A stretch of DNA of 64,000 nucleotides. It comes from Amorphophallus konjac. Taxonomy: Eukaryota > Streptophyta > Magnoliopsida > Alismatales > Araceae. Positions 10,601-20,776 of the stretch are shown here, in pieces (within the stretch, counting starts at the first letter, position 1; each line of letters starts with the position of its first letter). The position numbers and the translations under genes were made by a program. The notes below the pieces were generated by a model. That model worked only from the letters and a program-made list of their open reading frames with translations. It was not told the origin of the DNA and searched no databases. The stretch covers positions 140,500,064 to 140,564,063 of the forward strand of contig CM040126.1 of NCBI GenBank assembly GCA_022559845.1, written 5' to 3'.

Positions 10601-12969
10601 AGGCCTCTACCTCAGCCCATGCAACACGTTCTGGGAAAAGATGGGGGCGCCCACCACCACCTAATCATAACATTATATTCAGAGGGGAGCAACCCTACCT
10701 GATCCCAGAACCAGAGGTACGAGGTGTCCAGGTTCCTCCCCCTGCCAGCTTGTACCAAGAGAAAGAAGAAGCTCCTTCATTCCTTGAATTCTTGTCCAGT
10801 TTGGAGAATGAGGAATTGGCTCACACTGCTCCAGCTAAAAGCAATAAATGCCAGCAGACTGCAGTTAGGAAGCAGAAGCAGCATGAAGAAAATGAAGGAA
10901 GTGACCCTCTAGCAAAGCCAGGGGCTGTTGCTACAGAAGAAGCCTCCCGGGAAACAGGGGAAGAGAATGAAACTGGGACTGGGCAGCAAAGGCCACAGGC
11001 ACCACATGAACCTCCAAGACCCCGATGGGCAGAAGAAATGAGACTGTCTAATGTCCGTGTAGGCAGTCGAATCATGAAGATGCTGAAGAAGCTCCCTACC
11101 AGGTTCTCCATCTGGGAAATCCTCTCTCTGAGTGAAGAAGCCCGCCAAGCAAGTGTGGATGCCTTGCAGTCGCCGGCACAATATGAAGCACTCTTAACAG
11201 AAGTGAATTATGGGCCATCGATCACATTCACGGAAGATGATATACTAATCCCGAATTCCGGTCATAATAGGCCGCTGTATATGAAGGGTTCCCTGAACTG
11301 TCAGCCGCTGAGCAGGATACTGATAGATCCCGGGGCTGCTGTGAACATCCTCCCATACCGCATCTATCAGAAATATTACTTTGATCTGCAGCTTACCAGG
11401 GTCAGAGATATGAAAATTGCAGGGTTCAACCAGAAATGTGAAACACCTCTTGGGGTGGCTGATTTCAACCTCACATTGGGCGACCTCACTACCGTGGTAC
11501 AATTTTATGTGATCGATTCCAACACCACGTATAAGGCCCTACTGGGGAGACCGTGGCTGCATGAATATCAGATAGTGCCATCCACGCTACATCAGTGCAT
11601 CAAATACTGCCATGAAGGAAAAGAAGAGAGGGTGTTTGCAGATCTGCATCCCTTCGAAGTATTCGAGTGCCATATGCTCGATGCGTCCTACTACACGGAG
11701 GTGTCGCGAAAGGGTGAAGAGAAAGAGGCTGTGGTCAGACAGAAAAAGCCGGCGACGAAGGCAAGAGATTGGTCTCCACCGCCACCAAAGGGCTATATTA
11801 AAAAGCATGAGGTAGCTCACATCTCTTATGCCGGTGACTTTGCTCGGATCACCCCTCCTAACATTCACCCGGATGATATCAATGAAGAAATGAAAGAAAA
11901 GTACACACAAGTGGAGGTGCCACAGGGTTTATTTAAACCCATCGTCAGCCTTGAATACCAGACGGTGCTACCACTGAAGACTATGAAAATCCCTCGCTTC
12001 TGCGAACCTCCTACCATATTCTACACTGGGGAGTCAGTCGAGGAAGATGATCAAGACTGCATGGTCCCTGAAGAGGCTGCAAACCAGATGGTGCCGATTA
12101 CGGGCTTGGACTATACTACCCGACGGGTTTCGCAGATGTTCTCTAAGATGCAGATGCCATCGCTACAGTCTGCCGCCCAGAAGAAAGCATTCAAGGAGTT
12201 ATGGGATCCGCCTCGAGATAATAAAGAATTGAGGAAGATCACACAGCACCCAGGACTGGGCTATACTTTAGAAGAATACTATGAGGCCGAGGTGGATGTC
12301 ATCTCTACCTTCTACCAGCATGAAGATTCCCCTGGGGTGGGCTACGACCCGTACCCTTCGGAAGAGGAAGAAATCATTTATCAGTCCATAACAGACAATG
12401 AAGTCCCAGACAATCAACCAGGGACGGGAACGTCTGATGAAACAAAGAAAGATTGGTGCTGGGAAGACCTACCTTCCAAAGAAGATCTGTTCCATGCTGA
12501 AGCAAAGTTTGACACGGGAACCCCGGATGAAGACCAAGCAGCCAAGGAGCTGAGGGAATGCTTGGAGTTTGAGCGCATCCTGGAAGAAGTCCGGGCTCTA
12601 CAGAATGATGATCTCTCAAGGGAGTCTGCATCAGAAGAGCCTCTAGGGGCGGAAGACTCCGTCTTTGAGTTTCCTGCTGATCCAGTTACGTCCTCGGGGC
12701 ACACTGAACAGAATACAACAATTTTGGCCGTGTATGATGAGCCAGCACCCGCTGATGACCAATATGATGAAACAGAAAATCATGAAACTGAAGAAGATTA
12801 TATCCCGGGAGGCTTCATTGACTTGCAAGAAGCCCCGCCCGAGGTCGAAGATGGAGGTCAGGCCACCGTCGATGAGCTTGTAGAAATAAATCTGGGAACC
12901 GCTGATGAGCCAAGGCCAACATTCCTCAGTGCACTGCTGGAGCCAGCTACCAGGGAACAGTATATATAG
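7642..12969 (+). CDS. gag-pro: gag-protease polyprotein of B (1,775 aa)
   Basis: A retrotransposon gag capsid domain lies at about residues 455-590, with the family signature FEWYSSLPAGSVVDWPDM. A Tat-type zinc knuckle follows at about 718 in the form C-x2-H-x4-H-x4-C. An aspartic protease lies at about 1200-1320, with active site IDPGAAVN near 1227 and the flap-side motif LLGRPWL. Asp-Pro-Gly replaces the usual Asp-Thr/Ser-Gly; similar variants occur in Tat elements as far as I recall. The frame is open upstream to 7483, so the start is uncertain. It ends at a TAG (12967-12969) followed within about 30 nt by an apparent one-base loss relative to the expected gag-pol frame, so this boundary looks mutated rather than programmed. 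Confidence 0.9.
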   Translation: MRGRKYERKQDLSVPHPRAGGRRWQRKNYDAVANYCQDGDRRFEKEERMGISEPVAAAIPRRPRACARQADIFRYSKAEHLNAQVARLAHQQRGQERMMLQPEPQRHNPEEMKQVVQDYFHYLGNSALGQQRLSRALGTVDEEEEETLQEVMLEVSSSDSNDYGEGRRAGYGKEDLCGEEPEERISVFDRLKYPDQAKRKVYRQKGKMQIFTCNMAGLVRRQDMLPTQPDELLRLATRPGPVTRRGQAAKDKMKTNGEACKITTMTINVVTTEEGDNPFIDDAEGTSEDIQIPSTLDPMIQMMFRRYQQEINALRRQLNERHEATPVSKQAEPVGHTSSSTETAIPANPLLADKGKAPSQPVPQQTVAQPSASQTQPTAPTLRATVMTTPHSQQQAHFFPEDIDPAVAHKLMIERIVEMKLSEKTGDDVSTYDVYKVPYPPQYAAKRLPPGVSKPPKFEKFNGQGSPREHIAYYTTIMGDLVVDEAYLLKFFGSPLTGLAFEWYSSLPAGSVVDWPDMQRKFRDRFHVTEREITIAELYATRQKQDETALDYIKRWRNLAMRCRRPPHQEDAVQICKQSLRREVLEKMIGADVRTFDRLNNIVAEVETFLSKRPTANVPNVLKGKSNDRRLSHSEANTVDFRTFEQQKGKKGADEAPPPEGAAERKDKVSLRDKMKKAYSFPKEKTAALFNWAYKFNKVTLPEPKRPEDAAKKDDPLFCPFHRALGHAIEDCYVFKDIMEGMVKKGELQLGDYQVKPPHPHEPPPWRMAANMISVYQQLPKEAIEECTRHTYEACFLTPLKDQEGWQTKPIKNRRKTPAASANGVIIRGVTPRPEPPPVKPVWRTAETGPVIRIPTHNRRRQTPLPAHKEVSPAARRLQQYINELDEYEQKKPKHLLVKDCILWEQLEELKIEEQPEAEQRKDETEPFWGQELAKPNSQKKKRRPGSKNGKKVMTVQCNTLSVLFSLPEEDDEAEASNAPLEANHAEASTSAHATRSGKRWGRPPPPNHNIIFRGEQPYLIPEPEVRGVQVPPPASLYQEKEEAPSFLEFLSSLENEELAHTAPAKSNKCQQTAVRKQKQHEENEGSDPLAKPGAVATEEASRETGEENETGTGQQRPQAPHEPPRPRWAEEMRLSNVRVGSRIMKMLKKLPTRFSIWEILSLSEEARQASVDALQSPAQYEALLTEVNYGPSITFTEDDILIPNSGHNRPLYMKGSLNCQPLSRILIDPGAAVNILPYRIYQKYYFDLQLTRVRDMKIAGFNQKCETPLGVADFNLTLGDLTTVVQFYVIDSNTTYKALLGRPWLHEYQIVPSTLHQCIKYCHEGKEERVFADLHPFEVFECHMLDASYYTEVSRKGEEKEAVVRQKKPATKARDWSPPPPKGYIKKHEVAHISYAGDFARITPPNIHPDDINEEMKEKYTQVEVPQGLFKPIVSLEYQTVLPLKTMKIPRFCEPPTIFYTGESVEEDDQDCMVPEEAANQMVPITGLDYTTRRVSQMFSKMQMPSLQSAAQKKAFKELWDPPRDNKELRKITQHPGLGYTLEEYYEAEVDVISTFYQHEDSPGVGYDPYPSEEEEIIYQSITDNEVPDNQPGTGTSDETKKDWCWEDLPSKEDLFHAEAKFDTGTPDEDQAAKELRECLEFERILEEVRALQNDDLSRESASEEPLGAEDSVFEFPADPVTSSGHTEQNTTILAVYDEPAPADDQYDETENHETEEDYIPGGFIDLQEAPPEVEDGGQATVDELVEINLGTADEPRPTFLSALLEPATREQYI

Positions 12970-13013
12970 TTTTTGAAGGAATTCGAGACTGCTTTGCATG
13001 GACATATGATGAA

Positions 13014-14353
13014 ATGCCGGGACTGAGTTCTGATGTGGCGCAGCATAGATTGGCAATAAACCCAGAGGCTAACCCTGTAAAGCAGCCTTCCAGGAGAATG
13101 CGTCATGAACTGATAAATCAGATTAACAAAGAGGTTGACAAGCTGATTGATGTAGGCTTTGTCGAAGAAAACCAGTATACTACATGGCTGGCCAATATAG
13201 TGCCCGTAAAGAAGAAGAATGGGCAGATCAGAATATGTGTTGATTTCCGGGACCTTAATAAGGCTTGCCCGAAAGATGATTTCCCGGTGCCAATCACTGA
13301 GGTGATGATCGATGCAACTACTGGCCATGAGGCCCTATCATTTATGGATGGGTCATCCGGATACAACCAGATCTGGATTGCTGAAGAAGACAGAGTGCAC
13401 ACTGCATTCCGCACCCCGAAGGGGATATTCCACTACAAAAGGATGCCGTTCGGTCTCAAGAATGCCGGCGCTACCTACCAAAGAGCCATGACAAAGATCT
13501 TTGATGATTTTCTCTTCAAGAAAGTAGAGTGCTACATTGACGATCTGGTGGTGAAAACCAGCAGAAGAGAAGACCATTTGCAAGACCTGAGGATGGTGTT
13601 CCAGAGGTTGCGCAAATATGAGCTCAAAATGAACCCTATGAAATGCGCCTTCGGCGTGTCCAGTGGAAAATTCCTCGGGTTTATTGTCCGTCATAGGGGC
13701 ATTGAAATCGACCCGTCCAAGATTAAAGCTATCCAGGAGCTCCCTCCACCAAAGAATCTGCACGAGTTGAGATCCCTGCAAGGGCGTCTGGCCTACATCC
13801 GACGATTTATATCGAATCTATCGGGAAGATGCCACCCCTTTCACAAGCTCATGATGAAAGATGTACCGTTCCTCTGGGACGATGGCTGTCAGAAGCCTTT
13901 GAGAAGCTGAAAGAATATCTCAAGACCCCTCCAGTGCTGGGGGCACCTATTAAAGGCAGACCTTTAATACTGTACATTGCAGCCACACACTGTTCCCTCG
14001 GGGCAATGCAGGCACAGATAAATAAAGAAGGCAGAGAACAAGCCTTGTACTACCTAAGTAGGAGGCTGATTAGAACTGAAGAAAGTTATAGCTACATAGA
14101 AAAGACCTGCTTGGCACTGGTCTTTGCTGTCAAAAAGCTCCGACACTATATGTTGTCACATGAAGTCAAATTGATATCTGCAGCAGATCCGCTCAAATAT
14201 ATATTGACTCAGCCAGTACTGAAGGACCGGTTGGGCAAATGGGCAGTAATTCTGATGGAATTCGATATTACCTATACACCCCAGAGGGCGATAAAAGGAC
14301 ATGCCGTGGCTGATTTCTTCGCAGAACATCCTGTGCCGAAAATGATATGCTAG
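13014..14353 (+). pseudogene. pol: Reverse transcriptase and first RNase H of B (frameshifted)
   Basis: RT motifs are intact in 13014-13910: VDFRDLNKACPKDDFP, FMDGSSGYNQI, the MPFGLKNAGATYQRAM block and the catalytic YIDD. Near 13893 a one-base loss moves the frame to 13829-14353, which carries the connection and the first RNase H (LYIAATHCSLGA, SRRL, EKTCLAL). Its usual first catalytic Asp is absent, as known for Tat elements that gained a second RNase H. It ends in a stop at 14351-14353 and another frame change. The lesions mean no continuous pol product. Confidence 0.88.
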
Positions 14354-14943
14354 GGACTGAATTACCCGATGATGAGACGCTCGAAGCCTGCCAGGCTCAG
14401 TCAGCTATGTGGCAGTTATTCTTTGATGGAGCCTCCAGAACAGAGGCAGACTCTGATAGAAAGACCAGAATGCGGGCCGGAGCCGGTATTGTGCTGAGAT
14501 CACCGGAAGGGGAGGTTGTGCATACTTCCTGTTCCATAAACAAGCCCTGCACCAATAATGAAGCCGAATATGAAGCTCTGATAATCGGACTCCACATCAG
14601 CCTCAACATGGGTATTCAAATGCTTCAGGTATTCGGGGATTCGATGTTGGTGATAAAGCAAATCCAAGGGGAGTTCGAAGTGCGAAAGCCAGAACTGAAT
14701 CCCTATCACCAAAAGGCTGTGAGCCTCATGGCAAAATTCTATCATATTGAGCTCAGGCATGTGGGCCGTGGACATAATGCCCAGGCTGATGCACTGGCAA
14801 AGCTAGCCAGCTCACTAGCAGTCCCGCCAAATGAGACACTGAACATTATTGTTATGAACCGGCGGCAAGTCCCCAATATGCTAGAAGGGTGCCCCGAAGA
14901 AGAAGAAGTCGCTACTGTTAGCACAGAACAGGCATCTGACTAG
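14347..14943 (+). pseudogene. pol: Second (archaeal-type) RNase H domain of B pol
   Basis: The visible acidic residues fit an RNase H active site: LFFDGAS, NNEAEYEAL, FGDSMLV and ADALAKL. A second RNase H between the first and the integrase is diagnostic of the Tat lineage. The frame differs from the preceding segment and ends in TAG (14941-14943); the same frame continues directly into the integrase segment, so that stop is a single nonsense codon. Confidence 0.88.
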
Positions 14944-14952
14944 AGACAGCAC

Positions 14953-16221
14953 TTGCTACAGTGGTTCCTGCACCAACAGCTACCGCAGAAAAGAGAAGAG
15001 AAGATGAAACTTTTGAGAATCAAAGATTCTTATGAATTCAGAAATGGGACTCTGTTCCGAATAATGGCGGATGCGCGCAAGAAGATTCTACTCCGCTGCC
15101 TGTCCACTGAGGAAGCTTGGCAAGCGATGAAAGAAGTACATGCTGGGATAGCAGGTGCCCACCAGGCTGGTCCTAAGATGAAGATAGAAATCAAGAAGCT
15201 GGGCTACTATTGGCCCACCATGTTCGAAGACTGCTGTAAATTTGCAAAATCATGCAAGAAATGCCAGGAGCATGCTACTATGCCTCGAAGGCCTCCTACG
15301 ACTCTGCATCCTACAGTTCCCAGTTGGCCATTTGCGCAATGGGGAACTGATGTAGTCGGGCCACTACCGACTTCCTCAGCAGGACATAAGTACATACTAG
15401 CCATAACAGATTACTTCTCCAGATGGGCGGAGGCTATAGCATTAAGAGAAGTGACTGGTGAACTGGTCGCCAGATTCATCAAGCAGAACATCATCTTCCG
15501 GTTCGGGATCCCCAGCCAAATAATATCTGACAATGGAAGTCATTTCAGAAATCAGAAAGTCTATCGGCTTGCCGAAAAGTATAAGATTGAATGGAGGACT
15601 TCCACTCCTTACAATCCACAGGCAAACGGATTGGCAGAAGCTTTTAACAAGACTCTCTGCACCTTGCTGGCCAAGGTCGTCAGTTCTAATAAAAAGGACT
15701 GGGAAGAGAAAATGTATGAAGCTCTGTGGGCATACCGCACCATCTTCAAGACACCTACAGGGTGCTCACCATACTCATTGGTATACGGCTCGGAGGCAGT
15801 GGTTCCACTAGAGCTGGAAGTCCCGTCACTCAGAGTGGCAGTCCAATATGACCTGGCCCGTGGCGAACAAACTAATGCTGAAAGAAGGTTAGAAGAATTG
15901 GCTGAATTGGAAGGAAAGCGCCTCCAAGCTCAGAAGAATATCCAAATGTATCAGGCCCGCATGGCCACTGCATTCAACAAACTCGTAAAAGGACGAGAAT
16001 TTAAGAAAGGTGACCTCGTCATGGTCAAGAAAAAAGAAGTCATGGCGTCCAACCCAAAAGGAAAGCTAAATGCTAATTGGGAGGGCCCTTATGTGATACA
16101 GAGGGTCTACGAAGAAGGGGCCTACATGGTTGTTAACCATCGAGGGGAAATCCGTTCCTCGCCACTCAACGGTAGACACCTAAAGCTGTATCATGCTGCA
16201 CAACCAACATTCCCCGAGTAA
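14953..16221 (+). pseudogene. pol: Integrase of B (422 aa segment, domain intact)
   Basis: The N-terminal HHCC zinc-binding motif is present (VHAG, AHQA, CKKCQ). The DDE core shows WGTDVVGPL, IISDNGSHF and NGLAEAFNKTL, so all three catalytic acids are kept. The C-terminus ends NANWEGPYVI then LYHAAQPTFPE. It is cut off from the upstream pol by a TAG. The stop lies 12 bp before the F insertion, which therefore sits just outside the coding region. Confidence 0.92.
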
Positions 16222-16227
16222 TCGGAT

Positions 16228-16232
16228 AAAAG
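16228..16232. repeat. Target site duplication of F, left copy
   Basis: AAAAG directly precedes the LTR start at 16233 and is repeated at 25754-25758. Confidence 0.92.
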
Positions 16233-16502
16233 TGTTGGGACGCTAAAGGGTGATCTAGAGGGGGGTGAATAGATCAATCACCCGTAAAAAAAAATTACTG
16301 TAGCAGATTCAAATGCGGAATGAAAACTTCTACTAAGCAGATAGTGGGCACAATGCGAATGCCACCCAGACAAGATGAAGAACCGTCCTAAGCATACATC
16401 TACTGTGTGAAGATAGAGATATAGAAGCTAGGCAGACCACAAAACAATCACACAGTAGACAAAGGTTTTTAGGTGGTTCGGTCCTTCAGACCTACATCCA
16501 CC

Positions 16503-16706
16503 CCACACTCAACCCGAGTGTGGCTTACTGCTGACTCACAGCTTGAACCGCTGGGCCTCACAGCTTGCCTACAACCGCTGGGCCTCACAGCTTGCCGTCC
16601 GAGGAATCCTCCTCGCTCCGCTGAGCAACACAGCTTGCTGTCCAGTGGAATCCTCCACTGCAAACCGCTGGGCAATACAGCTTAGCCGTCCAGAGGCAGC
16701 ACCTCT
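16503..16706 (-). repeat. Cluster of four perfect hairpins in the F 3' LTR (R-U5)
   Basis: Hairpins: 16503-16523 (CCACACTC / GAGTGTGG, loop AACCC), 16600-16615 (CGAGGA / TCCTCG, loop ATCC), 16643-16660 (CAGTGGA / TCCACTG, loop ATCC) and 16692-16706 (AGAGG / CCTCT, loop CAGCA). Between them CCGCTGGGCCTCACAGCTTG recurs. The cluster lies downstream of the TATA box, so it is expected in the RNA. The first hairpin has a covarying counterpart in family C. Confidence 0.75.
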
Positions 16707-17058
16707 ACAATCCGCTGACTAACAGCTTGAAAGGAAATGTAAAATGGAAAACAAAAGACAAGATAACAGCATCGGAAAGCTGTAAACGTAAAGCACAATG
16801 TGGCTCTTAAAGAGCTGACTGGCCTGGATTTGATCCACTGTCCAGTTAACAGATCTCCCTCGATCTCACTCTCTTTCTTCACTCTCTCTCTTTCTCTTTC
16901 TTCTCTGCTGCACTTCTCTTCTTCTTTCGCTAATCTCTCACTCTCTGCTCTTCTCCTCTTCTTCTTCTTCTGCTCTTCTTCTTTTCTGGATCGTGGCTCT
17001 CTATATGGACTTTTCTTTTCGCCAACTCGATCTACCTTCATCTGTGGACGAAGACCTC

Positions 17059-17067
17059 CTTTTATAA
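17059..17067 (-). promoter_or_regulatory. TATA box of the F 3' LTR
   Basis: The minus strand reads TTATAAAAG; the other LTR has an identical copy at 24134-24142. It lies downstream of the U3 motif arrays in the element's direction. Confidence 0.65.
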
Positions 17068-17239
17068 CAGCAGCTAGTAGGAGGGCAGCACTGGGCGCGT
17101 GTGGCTTCCACATTTCCCGCCCAGAACTTTTGGCCACGTGTCAGCTTTCTGTCAGTCCTTCAACCTCGGATCACGTGCCCTCCTTAAGCTTCACGATCAA
17201 AACACCTATTAAACAGAGTATCAGATAAGTCATCAGTTT

Positions 17240-17990
17240 AAAGAACAACTCTGTATAAACTTATCAGAAGAACAACGTTTTAGAAGAAACCTGGACGAGG
17301 TTAGAACGAAACAACACGAACTAACAAACGGCAACGACACGGAGACAACACAGAGACACAATAGGGAAAACGACACGAAGTCAGTGAGAACAGCACGAGG
17401 ATAGAAGAGTGACACGAGGTTCACACAGAAACGACACGAGGTGAAACAAGAACGACACGAAGTGCAGTAGTGACAGAAACACACACTGCACAGAGAACGA
17501 CACGAAATGGCACAGAAAGCAACACGAAGTGCTGCGATGTCCTGCACGCAATAGAACAAAAAACGACACGAAGACGATGAAACAATACGGAGACGAAACA
17601 GTAACCGACACGAGTTGAAAACAACACGAAGTCGAAAACAGAAGTTGACACGGGTTGAAAACAACACGAAGATGAAAGACAAGGAAAACGACACGAAGTC
17701 AAAGAAACAACAGTAACCTACACGAAGTGTGGTTACTAATCAGGAACGACACGAGGTCTATAGGGAAACGACTCGAAGTTCATCAGAACTATTCGAGCTG
17801 CCTCAAAAACACGACACGAAGTTATGAGAGGGAAAACGACACGAAGTATAACCTCATACAAGTTTTTCTTGTCAAACATGGAAATCAACACGAAGTGTCG
17901 TAAGCTCAGACGACACGAAATCTTTTCGTGTTAGTGAGGGGAAACAACACGAAGTGTGACACAAGTGGCACTGAAGGGAACACGAGGTGA
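17240..17990 (-). repeat. U3 motif array 1 of F (ACGACACGAAGT type)
   Basis: About 23 copies of a CACGA core, most often as ACGACACGAAGT or AACACGAAGT, lie 20-40 bp apart with unrelated spacers. The right LTR carries the same array at about 24315-25065. Repeated short motifs upstream of a TATA box suggest enhancer elements. Confidence 0.75.
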
Positions 17991-17999
17991 GACTTCATG

Positions 18000-18420
18000 C
18001 TGTACAGACTTGGACTTTGTATATGAAGTGCGCTGTACAGACTTTGACGAATCAGAAGGCTGTATAGACTTGGAGACCCAAAGCCATTGTATAGACTTTG
18101 ATGCCCAAAGGCGATGAGCAGTGAAACAGTGTATATTCTTCAAGTAAAGACCAATGTGTAGACTTGAAGAGCATATGACACGGCTGTACAGACTTCGCCT
18201 AAGACACTGTACACACTTAGCCTAAGACAATGCATGAACTGACGTTGTATAGACTTTGTCTTAACAATGAATGTGTAGACTTGATCAAGAGTCCAATGTG
18301 CAGACTTCATGAGTGTGCAAACTTGTCAACGAAATGCACAATGTATAGACTATGCACATGCATGAAGAGTGTATAGACTAATGAAATGCTTTACCCTGCA
18401 GTGTATAGACTTGCTAGTCA
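18000..18420 (-). repeat. U3 motif array 2 of F (TGTATAGACTT type)
   Basis: About 14 copies of TGTATAGACTT or TGTACAGACTT are spaced 20-45 bp. It is the positional counterpart of the TGCACCGACTT array of family C at 38660-39290. The copy in the right LTR is at about 25075-25495. Confidence 0.75.
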
Positions 18421-18675
18421 TCAAACTACATGCAGATAGAAAAGCAACGCACAGATCAGAAATCAAGCACTATATCAGTCATACACATGCATTCTCCACA
18501 AAACAAGTTATGTTGCTATCATCAAAACATAATCTCATAAACAATAACATTGCTATCATCAAAATACAATATCAACTGCATTCAAATGCACTCACTGTCT
18601 TGCTATCATCAAAACCAAATAGCATTGCTATTATGAAGGCGACATAGCACATGCTTGTGCCTAAGAGGCACAACA

Positions 18676-20776
18676 TTCTCCCCCTTTTTGATGATGGCAA
18701 CACAATGTGACAGTGAGTCACACACAAGACTTTCTCCCCCTTTGACATGATCAAAAGAGAAAAACAGTAAAAATATGAGTGCAAAGTGCAATATGCATGC
18801 AAATTCCTCTAGAACAATCTCCCCCTGAATGTAAGACTCCCCTGAATTATTTCTCCCCCTAAATAAAAGCTCCCCCTTTGAGAAGGAATATGAACAGATA
18901 ACCAAGGTAGAAAAGGTAGGAGGGTCACTTGATAACAGCTGAATCATAGGTTCAGAAAGTAAGCATGATTATAAACAACTGTTAAAGTATAAGAATCATC
19001 AACATACAATTTTCAAAAATTCAGGTTTAACAGTGATAAATCTAGAGTAAAACATTTGACCTCTGAAAAAGAGTTTTAGATTCCATTTATAGCAATGAAT
19101 CTAGGGCACATAGTATTAATAGATAAGTCTGAAATAATACCCTTTTGTGTCTAAACAAGGAAATTCAAGAGAGGCAACTTGAACATGTATTGAGAAAAAT
19201 AATTTTCACTCAATGACTTTTGATTTTTCGAAGGGTTACAGCAGTTTGATTTCACTTTTTAATTTTCAGAGCCTGAACTAAGTGAATAGACCTGTGGCAT
19301 TTATGCTGTTGACATTAGGTGTACACCTTGATCAGAGACAGGTACCCCCAGTTACTAGGCATAAACTACTGGATCTATTTCAGATCAAGACCTACAAGGA
19401 ATAGTCTTCACTTTTGACATTAAGGGTACACCTTGATCAGAGGCCAGTACCCTCAGTTACTTGGTGAGGACTCCCCCTATGGATTTGACCCTATGAACAG
19501 AGATATTCTGAATCACCTAATGACATGTGAAGTTTTCTACTTCTTTGGAGGAGTTTACAGTTTCTCAGTGCAATCAGCCATTGCTCTGTCACTATGTTCA
19601 GTTCTTAACATTAATGAACTTATTTACTGCTGCCCTTAATTCTTTTAGAGTGATTGTTTGAAAAACAGTACACACTCTTATTCACCTTTTCTAGAGATTT
19701 CCAGATCAACACATTAGGTATTACAAAAACTTTTTCTAATCTTACCATGAGACAAAGATTAAGAGCTATAAAAGTTTTCTTTTATCTCAAATTCTGAAGT
19801 GCAGACACTTAACTCTCCAATTTATAAAGGTTAAACCTTTAGTTCTTTTCAATTTGTGAGAGAGATTCTTATAAAATAACAATTGAAATAATCACAACTC
19901 AACGTACTGAGCCAGAACCAGAACTGCTGTTCAGTGAAAAAGATGGGGAAAGGATAGCAATTGGCAATATGGTTCAATGAGCAACTGATGTCAAAGAATA
20001 TGAATCATTTGAATGAGAGCACTGAGAAGTGAATAGGATTCAATGAATTGAATAGAACTCTCAGTACCCCCTGACATCATGATGCAAGAGATATGCTATG
20101 CAATCAATTCAGCTTTATGCATCCAAGTCATGAGCATTTTTATCATTTTTCAATTTTTTTTTTAAAAATATGATGCAGTACACTGTTCTTCATGAGGACT
20201 AGACCCTTGGTATTTGGCAGAGAACCTAGTCTCAAGGACCATCTCACACATAGTAGGAACCTCCAGGCAGATTTTCCTGCCTTTTAGTAGCTTACCATTT
20301 GATATACCAGGGTTATGCAAGTGATATATGCAGTGCAAGGCAGTTCTATATGCATTGAACAATTTTCTTGATGCAAATGATAAATGCAGACATTAGACAC
20401 ATACATCAACTATATGCATTAAATGAACCATCCAAACTCAGTGCAATCGATGGCAGAAGAGGAATATCAAATTTATTCAGAATTAAATTCAGTAGCTAAG
20501 TCTGGAATGCAGACTGATTAGCTAGACAAGAAGAGAACATCAGAATTTAAACAACCAATTCAACATGGCTTTCTCAATTCAATTCTGAAGTTAAATCACT
20601 TACTTGCTTTACCTGACTGATTTATTTTTACCCTTGGTGTTGCATCAGATTGTTGACAAGGCCTCCAATTTCTTTCAGCTCTTAGAATTTTGGCCCTGCC
20701 TCTAGTCCTATGCCTGAAGTAGCTATTGCTGTTTCATCAATTTGTTCCCGGCTACCAGGCATACCTGCAAACACAC
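18676..20776 (-). other. F internal region between gag and 3' LTR, with several polypurine-like tracts and no pol
   Basis: The minus strand carries repeated AAAGGGGGAGA-like tracts just inside the LTR (18676-18880). Multiple polypurine tracts are known for SIRE/Maximus elements. Further in, two copies of an ACACCTTGATCAGAG motif occur (about 19320 and 19430), also seen in family C at 40120 and 40220. No ORF above 70 aa looks real. Confidence 0.75.

Larger units (their letters stand above)
16233..18675 (-). repeat. 3' LTR of F (2.44 kb)
   Basis: It matches 23308-25753 almost base for base. On the minus strand U3 holds two arrays of short motifs (18420-18000 and 17990-17240), then a TATA box at 17067-17059, then R-U5 with several perfect hairpins (16706-16503). 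Frames within it (16682-17228, 17233-17702) come from CT-rich or motif-repeat sequence and recur in both LTRs. Confidence 0.95.

Noticed and set aside
16682..17228. ORFs of 142-151 aa on both strands (also 23757-24303)
   Set aside because: Both arise from a CT-rich stretch in the F LTR and appear twice only because the LTR is duplicated.
17233..17702. Cys/Val/Phe-rich minus-strand ORFs (also 24308-24777)
   Set aside because: They are translations of the CACGA motif array in U3; composition is that of the repeat.
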